Source: WTGU01 sp965200925 (GTDB lineage: Bacteria > Pseudomonadota > Alphaproteobacteria > UBA828). From it: a stretch of DNA of 64,000 nucleotides. Position numbers and translations under genes: made by a program. How positions within the stretch are numbered: position 1 is the stretch's first letter; each line of letters starts with the position of its first letter. Shown here one piece after another: positions 1-7,050 of this stretch. The stretch is from NCBI GenBank assembly GCA_965200925.1, contig OZ241738.1, positions 3,100,001-3,164,000 on the forward strand, read 5' to 3'. The notes beneath the pieces are model-generated. The model was not told the origin of the DNA, ran no database searches, and saw only the letters and a list, made by a program, of their open reading frames with translations.

Positions 1-867
1 GAGGTCCACCGGGGCATGACTCTGGAAGGCTTCAAGGGGATTTTCTGGCTCGAATACGCGCACCGCCTGCTGGGCCGGGCGCTGGCGGTGGCCTTTCTGC
101 TTCCCTTCCTGTGGTTCCTGCTCCGGCGTCGGCTGTCCTGCGCCCTCGCCGTCCGGCTGCTGGCCATCGCCGCGCTGGGCGGCCTCCAGGGGCTGCTCGG
201 CTGGTACATGGTCGAGAGCGGGCTGGTCGACCGGCCGGACGTGAGCCCCTACCGCCTCGCCGCCCATCTGGGCCTGGCCGTCCTGATCTACGCCGCCCTC
301 CTGTGGACCGCCCTGGGTCTGCTGCTTCGCCCGGCCGCCGCGCCGGCCGAAGCGGCGCACGGCCTGCGCACATGGCGCGGGCCGCTGGCGCTGGCGCTCG
401 GGCTGGTCTTCGCCACCCTCCTTTCCGGCGCCTTCGTCGCCGGCAACGATGCAGGCCTCGCCTACAACACCTTCCCCGACATGGCGGGGGCGCTCGTCCC
501 GCCGGACCTCTTCCCGCTCGAGCCCCGGTGGCGGAACTTCTTCGAGCACGTCCCGCTGGTGCAGCTCGACCATCGCCTGCTGGCGATGCTGACGGCGGCG
601 GTCGTGGCGCTGCTCTGGCTGGCCGGGTTTCGCACGCCGTTGCCCCGCCCCGTCCGGCGCGCACTGCACGCCCTCGCCGCCGCGGTGGCCTGCCAGTTCG
701 CGCTGGGCGTCGCGACCCTGCTGGCCTTCGTGCCGGTGCCGCTCGCCGCCGCCCATCAGGCCGGTGCCATGGCCGCCTTCACCGCGGGCCTCGTCACCCT
801 CCGCCTCCTCCACCCGCCGCGTCCGCCGAGACACGCTTCACGAACGGCGCCTGCCGTGCGACAATGA
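1..867 (+). CDS. ctaA: Heme A synthase (COX15/CtaA family), 5' end outside the window
   Basis: Inner-membrane enzyme that oxidises the C8 methyl of heme O to the formyl group of heme A for aa3-type cytochrome oxidase. Several hydrophobic segments are visible, and the four histidines expected for the two heme sites occur in EYAHR, AAHLG, LDHRL and AAHQA. The product is shorter than the usual 340-360 residues. The reading frame is open back to base 1, and family members continue upstream of the EYAHR helix, so the ATG at 16 is an internal methionine and the gene is cut by the window edge. The last 25 residues or so are proline- and arginine-rich and beyond the conserved core. infA follows 37 bp downstream. 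Confidence 0.93.
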   Translation, partial: EVHRGMTLEGFKGIFWLEYAHRLLGRALAVAFLLPFLWFLLRRRLSCALAVRLLAIAALGGLQGLLGWYMVESGLVDRPDVSPYRLAAHLGLAVLIYAALLWTALGLLLRPAAAPAEAAHGLRTWRGPLALALGLVFATLLSGAFVAGNDAGLAYNTFPDMAGALVPPDLFPLEPRWRNFFEHVPLVQLDHRLLAMLTAAVVALLWLAGFRTPLPRPVRRALHALAAAVACQFALGVATLLAFVPVPLAAAHQAGAMAAFTAGLVTLRLLHPPRPPRHASRTAPAVRQ

Positions 868-904
868 GCCCGTACCCTGGACGGTAAAAACGCCGCAGGC
901 GCCG

Positions 905-1123
905 ATGTCGAAGGAAGACCTGCTCGAATTTTCGGGCGTCGTTCGCGAGAAGCTGCCGGACACGATGTTCCGCGTCCAGCTCGACAACGGTCACGAGATC
1001 ATCGCGCGGCCGGCCGGCAAGATGCGGAAATTCCGCATCCGCGTGCTCGTGGGCGACCGCGTCGACGTCGAGATGACTCCCTACGACCTCTCGAAGGGCC
1101 GGATCATCTTCCGCCACAAATAG
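905..1123 (+). CDS. infA: Translation initiation factor IF-1
   Basis: A 72-residue single S1/OB-fold protein that binds the ribosomal A site during initiation. The full family pattern is visible: the SKEDLLEFSGVV start, GHEIIARPAGKMRKFRIRV in the middle and MTPYDLSKGRIIFR at the end. An in-frame upstream ATG at 764 overlaps ctaA and would add a non-homologous leader, so the ATG at 905 is chosen. The residue after GKMRK is F rather than the more common N or H. A HAD hydrolase gene follows after 13 bp with its own ribosome binding site, so the two may be co-transcribed. Confidence 0.95.
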   Translation: MSKEDLLEFSGVVREKLPDTMFRVQLDNGHEIIARPAGKMRKFRIRVLVGDRVDVEMTPYDLSKGRIIFRHK

Positions 1124-1136
1124 CAGGAGGGGCGAG

Positions 1137-1829
1137 ATGGCGGCCCATCCGCGCTTCGGCGACATCGCCGTCTGCGTCTTCGACGCCTACGGGACGCTGT
1201 TCGACCACGCCGCCGCCGCCCGCCGCCACGACGCGACGCTCGGGAAGCGGGCGGGTCCCCTCGCCGAGACCTGGCGCCTCAAGCAGCTCCAATACACTTG
1301 GCTCCGCAGCCTCATGGGCCGCCACGCGCCCTTCTGGCAGGTCACGGGCGAGGCGCTCGACTACGCCATGGCGGCGCACGGCATCGCGGACGAAGCGCTC
1401 CGCGCCGGGCTGATGGACGCCTATCTCACCCTGGATGCCTATCCCGAGGTGCCGGAGACCCTGGCCGCGCTCAAGGCTGCCGGCTTTGCGACCGCGATCC
1501 TCTCCAACGGCGAGCCGCGGATGCTGGACTCGGCGGTCGCGGCGGCAGGAATCGGTGACGCGCTTGACGCCGTGCTCTCGGTCGAAGAGGTGGGCGTGTA
1601 CAAGCCCCATCCCAGGGTGTATCGGCTGGCGACGTCGCGCTTCGGCGTGGCGGCCGGGCGGGTGAGTTTCCAGTCCTCCAACGCCTGGGACGCGAACGGG
1701 GCGGCGGCCTTCGGCTTCCGCGTCGCCTGGTGCAACCGCTTCGGCCAGGGCCGCGAACGCCTCCCCTCTCCCCCTGACGCCGAAATTGCGACCCTCGCCG
1801 AACTCCCCCCGCTCCTCGGCCTCTCCTGA
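1137..1829 (+). CDS. Haloacid dehalogenase, type II (HAD superfamily)
   Basis: A 230-residue HAD hydrolase closest in pattern to (S)-2-haloacid dehalogenases. The nucleophile motif FDAYGTLFD lies at about residues 15-23 (Asp16). The motif II serine is in LSNGEPRML, the motif III lysine is in YKPHPRVY, and the acidic motif is in SSNAWDANGA, which is characteristic of type II enzymes (usually SSNAWD). The start is the ATG at 1137, preceded by the strong ribosome binding site AGGAGGGG. The true substrate cannot be read from the sequence; many family members act on phosphorylated metabolites instead. It ends facing the minus-strand amidohydrolase operon. Confidence 0.88.
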   Translation: MAAHPRFGDIAVCVFDAYGTLFDHAAAARRHDATLGKRAGPLAETWRLKQLQYTWLRSLMGRHAPFWQVTGEALDYAMAAHGIADEALRAGLMDAYLTLDAYPEVPETLAALKAAGFATAILSNGEPRMLDSAVAAAGIGDALDAVLSVEEVGVYKPHPRVYRLATSRFGVAAGRVSFQSSNAWDANGAAAFGFRVAWCNRFGQGRERLPSPPDAEIATLAELPPLLGLS

Positions 1830-1877
1830 CATTTTTCTCTCTTCGGCGCGCGGGCCCCCAAAGCCCTGCGCGTCGAT

Positions 1878-2255
1878 TTACGCCGGCTTCGCCGCCGCGG
1901 CGTCGTCTTTGGCCTTGAGCGCCTCGGCTGCCTTTCGTGCCGCCTCGGGGCTGGCGTGGCGCATGTCCTCGAACAGGATCAGCGGCTTGGCGCGGTCGGC
2001 GGAGAGCTGGCCCACGCACCACTCCTCGTCCGGCCTGGTGCACACCACCACGTAGAAGCCGGGGACAGGGCCCAGGCGGTGGTTGTTGAGGGCGAACAGC
2101 ACTTCGGAAAGATCGTTGAGCTTGTCCGGGTCGAGGGCGCCCAGCAGCGCCTCCTCGAGGGCGTTCGTCTCGGCGCGGGCGGGCAGCATCTTCTTGCCCG
2201 CCGGCGGCATGACCGTGGGCATGAGCGAACTGCGGGTCTTGTCCGCAGCGCTCAT
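1878..2255 (-). CDS. Small protein resembling the dimethylformamidase small subunit
   Basis: A 125-residue protein, last gene of the dimethylformamidase-type operon, starting 32 bp after the large subunit with an AGGGAG ribosome binding site. Residues 66-115 (YVVVCTRPDEEW, a KPLILFED strand, then SPEAARKAAEAL) follow the same order as the C-terminal half of the upstream small subunit at 4680-5102 (YVRVCIRP, KPVTILDD, SEEACEHA). I therefore infer it is a diverged paralogue. The N-terminal 50 residues do not resemble that subunit, and the C terminus is lysine- and alanine-rich. It may replace or accompany the small subunit, or be an unrelated accessory protein. Confidence 0.7.
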   Translation of the reverse strand: MSAADKTRSSLMPTVMPPAGKKMLPARAETNALEEALLGALDPDKLNDLSEVLFALNNHRLGPVPGFYVVVCTRPDEEWCVGQLSADRAKPLILFEDMRHASPEAARKAAEALKAKDDAAAAKPA

Positions 2256-2287
2256 CGCTCCCTTCTCCCGGACGGAGAAGCGGCGGC

Positions 2288-4636
2288 TCAGGGCAGCGGG
2301 CCGTCCTTGAGGAAGCCGTCGATCACGTTCCGCATGATGCGGGAGACGTTGTTGTCGTAATTGTTGTGCGAGAGGCTGCCGCACCAGACCAGCGAGCCGG
2401 GGCCGAACACCGCGCCGTCGTTGGGCGTCTTGTAATAGATCATGTCGGCGCGCACCTGCGGGTTCTCGTGCCCGCCGCCGTAATAGCCGCGGCAGGCGAA
2501 GTGGATCTCCTCGTTGACCTGGAGCATCAGGTCGGTGTGGCCCTCGGAGCGGGCCAGGAGGTAGCCGTTGTGCGGGGTGCCGAACTCGAGGTCGTAGCGG
2601 TCGAGCTCGAGGCCGGCGGCGCCGCCGCCCACGAGGCCGAAGTCGCCGATGATCTCGTCGTCGCCGATGCCCGCGAAGATCCATTCGCACTCGCTGCGGA
2701 AGCTGTCCGGCTCACGCCTGTAGTAGGAGGACACGTCGAAGCCGTAGGCGGTGAAGGTGAGGCCGCAGACCTTGCTCGGGATGCGCCCGCGGGCGCGCCA
2801 CATGCCGCCGAACTTGCCGTCGAAGGCGTTGTTGTACTCGCCCGGATTGGCGGTCCAGGCGCGGGTGCCCGCCTCGCCCTTGCGCACCTCGATGATGTTG
2901 CCGTTGTCGGGGTGGTACTGGCTGCACCAGTAGAAGCCGTCGGCGCCCAGATAGAGCCAGCGGCCGCCCTGCTGCTGGTAGGCCTCGTAGGCGTCGATCA
3001 TGCTCTCGGAGGAGTACTCCGGATGGGAGCCGGTGAGCACCACCCGATACCGGTTCAGCAGGTCCACGCCCTCGCGGTCCAGGTCCTCGTCGGTATGCAG
3101 GTCGTAGTCGAAGCCCACCGCCTCCAGCCAGTCCGTGAGGTGCAGGTCGCCGTTGAGCTGCCACAGCGACGGCGACAGCCAGTGCCGGTATTTCGGTCGC
3201 ATGTTGAGAATCGGGCGCAGCCGTGACGAATAGCAGACGCCGCTGCCGTCCGAATGGAGGGAATAGGTGGAGAGGCCGTATTCCCGGTGCTCGTTGAGAT
3301 AGAGATCGGAGGCCTGCATGATCGGGACCTTGCCGGCCAGGAGCTGGGCCACCACCGAGTTGGTCGTGAGATTGTCGTTGGAATAGGCGAGGTAGCTGTT
3401 GGTCGGGATGATGACCGCGAGCCGGGCCGTGGTCTCGCCCCTGGGCGGGCGCACCACGAAGGGGATGTAGTCCTCCGTGGCCGGCGATTCCTCGCCGCCG
3501 ACGCGGAGCCGCGCCGCGTAGAAGCCGCTCTTCAGCCCTTCCGGCGCGGTATAGGTGAAGTCCACGTCCCAGCGCGCGTCGTCGATGTCGTCGTCGTGGA
3601 AATGGATGGCGCCGTATTCCTCCGGCGCGTGGTGGTAGACGATCTCGTCGCCGGTCCAGTTGTATCCGGTCATGGCGCGGGCCGGGAGGTTGATCGCGTG
3701 GCCGTGGAGCAGGTTCGGCGAGGTGTCGAGGATGTAGGTCGAGGCGATGTTCCCGGTGATGTTGGCCTGGAAGTCCCAGGCGCCCACCACGGCGCGGCGG
3801 AGGCCGGCGGGGCAGCCCTTGAAGCCGCGCGCGAGGGCGTCGATCTCGCTCTTGTCGAGGGCCGCGGCGGCGAGGCGCGGGCGGTCGATCTTGCCGTTGT
3901 AGGTGTCGCACTGCTCGGGCAGTTCGACCGGCGCGGTCGCCTCCTTGTAGTGCGCGCCGCAGATCGAGCGGCCGGAGGCCGGGACTCTCGTCGCCGCGGC
4001 CATGAGGAAGGGCGCGTCGTTCGCTCCCGGCGCGATGTCGCAACTGCCCGAAACCTCGGCCGTCGTCTCCTCGGCCGGGTGCAGCAACGCCATGCCGAGG
4101 CCGCCGTTCGCCGAGGTCACGACCGGCTCCTGGTAGAGGCGGACGGCGCCGGTGCGCGCGTCGTAGGACGCGGCCGCGAGATACCAGACCTTGCGCAGCA
4201 GCGGCTTCCCGCTCGCGATGGTGCGGACGGTGCCGCCGGCGCCGATGCGGAGCGCGAGATGGGCGTTCTCGTCGATGAAGAGGCCGTAACCCGTGTCGCC
4301 CACCCACTTGGTCAGGATGCCCTGCGGGCCTTTGGTCGGCGTCGTCGGGAAGACGAAGGCCTGGATGGTGAAGCTCTCGACCGTCATCCGCGCGTCGTGG
4401 GGCACGGTGACGTAGGAGCCGCCGTGGATCTTCTGGTTGCGCCCCTTGTGGGTCCTGTCGAACGGGGCGGCGATCTCTTCTTCCTTGTATCCCGGCCCCT
4501 CGGGGTTGGTGTCGCCGTGGATGAGACGGACGAGCTTGGCGTCGTAGTCCTCGCCCTTTTCGGAATTCACGTAGAACTTGATTTCGTCGCCCGGATGGAT
4601 CGAGTAGCGGTCGCTGTATCCGGTGATGCGCAGCAT
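2288..4636 (-). CDS. dmfA2: N,N-dimethylformamidase large (beta) subunit-like amidohydrolase
   Basis: A 782-residue protein matching the dimethylformamidase large subunit along its length. The N terminus has the pattern YSDRYSIHPGDEIKFYV and LVRLIHGDTNPEGPGYKEEE. A lectin-like LamG region follows at about 85-230. The C-terminal catalytic region has DYIPFVVRPPRG, NSYLAYSND, LTGSHPEYSSESM and WLYLGADGFYW, and ends YDNNVSRIMRNVIDGFLKDG. The known enzyme is an alpha2beta2 hydrolase with a mononuclear iron held by tyrosines and a glutamate; tyrosine-rich segments lie in the matching region, but I cannot assign ligands. It hydrolyses DMF to dimethylamine and formate, though the natural substrate here is unknown. 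The ATG at 4636 is chosen because the family homology begins there; the longer ORF overlaps its neighbour. Confidence 0.9.
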   Translation of the reverse strand: MLRITGYSDRYSIHPGDEIKFYVNSEKGEDYDAKLVRLIHGDTNPEGPGYKEEEIAAPFDRTHKGRNQKIHGGSYVTVPHDARMTVESFTIQAFVFPTTPTKGPQGILTKWVGDTGYGLFIDENAHLALRIGAGGTVRTIASGKPLLRKVWYLAAASYDARTGAVRLYQEPVVTSANGGLGMALLHPAEETTAEVSGSCDIAPGANDAPFLMAAATRVPASGRSICGAHYKEATAPVELPEQCDTYNGKIDRPRLAAAALDKSEIDALARGFKGCPAGLRRAVVGAWDFQANITGNIASTYILDTSPNLLHGHAINLPARAMTGYNWTGDEIVYHHAPEEYGAIHFHDDDIDDARWDVDFTYTAPEGLKSGFYAARLRVGGEESPATEDYIPFVVRPPRGETTARLAVIIPTNSYLAYSNDNLTTNSVVAQLLAGKVPIMQASDLYLNEHREYGLSTYSLHSDGSGVCYSSRLRPILNMRPKYRHWLSPSLWQLNGDLHLTDWLEAVGFDYDLHTDEDLDREGVDLLNRYRVVLTGSHPEYSSESMIDAYEAYQQQGGRWLYLGADGFYWCSQYHPDNGNIIEVRKGEAGTRAWTANPGEYNNAFDGKFGGMWRARGRIPSKVCGLTFTAYGFDVSSYYRREPDSFRSECEWIFAGIGDDEIIGDFGLVGGGAAGLELDRYDLEFGTPHNGYLLARSEGHTDLMLQVNEEIHFACRGYYGGGHENPQVRADMIYYKTPNDGAVFGPGSLVWCGSLSHNNYDNNVSRIMRNVIDGFLKDGPLP

Positions 4637-4679
4637 GTCTTGTCTCCCCGGCCTTGGGTCTCGTTCGGCTTCGCGTCGC

Positions 4680-5102
4680 TCAGGCGACGCCGTAAAGCGC
4701 CAGCAGGTCGTTGACGCGCTTGACGAAGATCGCGTGTTCGCAGGCCTCCTCGCTGGGATACGCATCGTCCAGAATCGTCACGGGCTTGCCGCGCACGCCC
4801 GTGGTGACGCCGATGCGATATTCCGTGTGCGGCCTGATGCAGACGCGGACGTATTTGCCCGTCATCGGCGCCCGGCGCAGCTTGTCGATCACGGCGATGA
4901 GATCGGGGCTGTGGCCCACCGCGTTCCTGCCGGCCTTGCCCGGCTTACCGATCGGGTTGTTCCTGTGCTCCTCGATCAGCCGCGCGCGCGTCTCCGGGTC
5001 GGTGAGCAGCGGCAGCACGTAGGTGCGCGTGATGAAGTCGTCGGTCGAGGCGTGGGCCTGATCGAGCTGGATGCCGGTCTTCTCCGGAATGTTCGGTCGC
5101 AT
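4680..5102 (-). CDS. dmfA1: N,N-dimethylformamidase small (alpha) subunit-like protein
   Basis: A 140-residue protein encoded 43 bp upstream of the large subunit, in the same gene order as characterised dmfA1A2 pairs. The diagnostic stretch runs from EEHRNNPIGK (compare the HxANPFG pattern of known small subunits) through MTGKYVRVCIRPHTEYRIG to ILDDAYPSEEACEHAIFVKR, close in pattern to DDSFATEEEAMHAVFLKR in the classical subunit. In the known enzyme this subunit packs against the large one and is needed for stability. The ATG at 5102 gives the family length; upstream in-frame codons lack homology. A 158-bp gap separates it from the next minus-strand gene, so its promoter probably lies there. 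Confidence 0.8.
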   Translation of the reverse strand: MRPNIPEKTGIQLDQAHASTDDFITRTYVLPLLTDPETRARLIEEHRNNPIGKPGKAGRNAVGHSPDLIAVIDKLRRAPMTGKYVRVCIRPHTEYRIGVTTGVRGKPVTILDDAYPSEEACEHAIFVKRVNDLLALYGVA

Positions 5103-5260
5103 CGCGTCCTCCCTCGGGTGCGGGCGCTCCCTCGATCCCGCGACGAGGAAGGCGCCTCCGGCACCACAGCCGATCATGCTAAGCGCGGCGGTGGCGTTGG
5201 GCAAGCCTGCCCGGCGCGCCCTCCCTCCGCCGGTGCGGGCGCGCGTGTAGCGCGTGGGTT

Positions 5261-6186
5261 TCAGAGGCGAGGGTGGGCCGCGTCATCGTAGAGGGCGCCG
5301 CAGCGGGCGATGAACGCGGCGTGGCGGCGCGCGATGGGGAAAAGGCTGCGGAGCCGGAGGCGGCGCCAGCGCCAGAGGTCGGGCGCACGGCGGCGGCGGG
5401 CATGGCGCCAGGCGCGGCTCGCCGCGCGGTAGCAGGCGTATTGCTTGAGCCGCCAGGGCATGTCCGGCCGCTCGGCGACGAGGCGTTCGAGGGCGCCGGT
5501 GATGTCGCGCCACATGCCGTCCTCGTCCGCGCTGAGCCGCCCGGGGACGACGCGCGGTACATACGCCACCGTCGCATCGAGGCGCAGGAACGCGCTTCCC
5601 GGCAGGAACGCCATCCGCAACCCAAGGGTGTAATCCTGGGAGTGCCAGAACCGCCCGTCGCAGCCGCCGGCGGAGCGGGCCGCGTCGGTGCGCACCAGGA
5701 CATGGACCGGCGAAAACGGAGGGCTCCGGAGCATCAGCCGGCGCGGATCCGCGATGGTCTCGACCGCCGCACCGGACAGGTCGGCGTCGAAAGCGAGCGG
5801 GGCGCCATCGTCGTAGAACGCCACCCGTCCGAAGGCTGCTACCCCCCCCCCCCCCCGCGACTTAGGGCGCCCAGCAGCGCCTGCGTCGCGCCGTCGACGA
5901 GCAGGTCGTCGGCGTCGCAGAACTTGATGAACGGCATCCGCGCCCGCTCGATGCCCCGGTTCGTCGCGTGGGCGACGCCGTGGTTCGCCTGCCCGACGAT
6001 GGTCGTGTCCGGCCAGTCCGCCGTCCGCGCCTTCAGAACCGCCAAGGACCCGTCGGTCGAGCCGTCGTCGACGAAGATGTACTCGCGGTCGAAACCGCCA
6101 CGCTGCGCCGCGAGCCGGTCCAGCACCCCCGGCAGCCACGGCGCCTTGTTGTAAACCGGCACGACGAAGGAAACACCGGTCTTCAC
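5261..6186 (-). pseudogene. Family 2 glycosyltransferase interrupted at a G15 tract (frameshift or phase-variable)
   Basis: The N-terminal part, from a GTG at 6186 with a GGGAG ribosome binding site, is a clear GT-A fold: VSFVVPVYNK, IFVDDGSTDGSL, and the metal-binding FCDADDL at about residues 89-95. After residue 110 it runs into fifteen G and then a TAG at 5839-5841. The rest of the protein (VAAFGRVAFYDDGAP, then HSQDYTLGLRMAFL and an arginine-rich C terminus) is in another frame down to the TGA at 5261. A sixteenth G, or removal of two, would join the halves into 308 residues. It is therefore either a contingency gene seen in its OFF state or a homopolymer miscount in the sequence. Confidence 0.85.
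5842..5856 (-). repeat. Homopolymer of 15 G on the coding strand
   Basis: Fifteen consecutive C on the plus strand (G on the coding strand) lie inside the glycosyltransferase gene just after the DxD region. Translated, the tract gives five glycines in frame and is followed at once by TAG, so its exact length decides whether the full enzyme is made. I see no other mononucleotide run of this length in the window. Confidence 0.95.
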
Positions 6187-6446
6187 GCGGGGTCTCCCGC
6201 CGCCGGGCCAGACGACGAGGCCAGCGGCTGGGCAGCGCTCCCATGAGGCGCATGCGGCGCGGTTCCTGGCGCGCCGGCACCGTACGCGCCGAACGAGCCC
6301 CGGACATGCAGCGAAGCTATGGCCACCCGAATCTTCGAGCACACGGCCCGCGCCCGGACCCGGGCTGCCGCGTTCTCCGCACACGCGGGGATAGATAAAG
6401 TCACCTCGTCAGGATCAGTTTCCCTTGAAGAATTAGAGCGCATATC

Positions 6447-6713
6447 TTAGAACAAGATTCCTCGCAGAAGAGCAACAAAAATGCTAATTAAAGCGATAGT
6501 AATTATCCCTATTAACCATCGCAACAGGCCAGCCTCCCGCTGTGCAATGAGTTTTTCGACACGCTGAATATCTTCCTTCGTCGCAAGATGTTGAAGATGT
6601 GCCTCAAGGGTGGCGATCCGACCGCCGAGGTTCTGCCCACCCCCGTCTCCACCGCCAGCGGCCTCAGTTGGCGGAGGTTGTGACGCCGGGTGCTGATGAA
6701 CGGTGCCGGTCAT
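6447..6713 (-). CDS. Small single-pass membrane protein with coiled coil, unknown function
   Basis: An 88-residue protein not recognised. It has a proline- and glycine-rich N terminus (about residues 1-30), then an amphipathic helical stretch (RIATLEAHLQHLATKEDIQR) likely to form a coiled coil, then one strongly hydrophobic segment (LLRWLIGIITIALISIF) close to the C terminus. This layout resembles many small phage- or island-encoded tail-anchored proteins. Its ATG overlaps the stop of the upstream gene as ATGA at 6710-6713, so the two are translationally coupled. The local DNA is visibly poorer in GC than the neighbours, which suggests foreign origin. Confidence 0.6.
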   Translation of the reverse strand: MTGTVHQHPASQPPPTEAAGGGDGGGQNLGGRIATLEAHLQHLATKEDIQRVEKLIAQREAGLLRWLIGIITIALISIFVALLRGILF

Positions 6714-6985
6714 GTCTGTACCTTGGAGAGCCATTCCCACAGGTCACTCCGGTTAAAACCGGAGTAGGATGAAAACTCGACGACAATTCCTAACAAACCT
6801 TGAGGTACACCTTCTTCGGATTTCACCCCGACAATTCCGGCTATGTCCGATGTGAGTATGATGCCCTCCGGTGCAATGAATGCCAGCCGGTCATCCAGAA
6901 TGAAATGCCGGTCCGGCCATTTCATTCTGATGGCGTCCCAGGCGTGTTGGCTCGGCTGGTTTAGAAAAATGGCATAAGTGCCCAT
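6710..6985 (-). CDS. Hypothetical protein, lower-GC cargo gene
   Basis: A 91-residue soluble protein not recognised. It is rich in aromatic residues (HAWDAIRMKWPDRHFILDD near the start and FNRSDLWEWL near the end) and has a central alternating hydrophobic stretch (LAFIAPEGIILTSDIAGIVGV). No signal peptide or known catalytic motif is visible. It is the first gene of a two-gene unit with the coiled-coil membrane protein that it overlaps by four bases. The unit sits between a broken glycosyltransferase and a metabolic operon, and both genes use more A/T codons than the surroundings. A two-gene toxin-antitoxin or immunity role is possible but unsupported. Confidence 0.6.
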   Translation of the reverse strand: MGTYAIFLNQPSQHAWDAIRMKWPDRHFILDDRLAFIAPEGIILTSDIAGIVGVKSEEGVPQGLLGIVVEFSSYSGFNRSDLWEWLSKVQT

Positions 6986-7050
6986 GAGTCGCGCACCGTG
7001 TCAGAATTGGTCTTCAACCAACTTCAATTTTCCGACCATATGATACGCCG

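Noticed and set aside
2366..4714. Long plus-strand frames opposite the dimethylformamidase large subunit
   Set aside because: They are antisense shadows of a well-supported gene in GC-rich DNA, are alanine/valine/arginine-rich and have no recognisable domain.
6183..6443. An 86-codon minus-strand frame before the glycosyltransferase
   Set aside because: Composition is alanine- and arginine-rich without any motif, it overlaps the glycosyltransferase start, and no ribosome binding site is visible.
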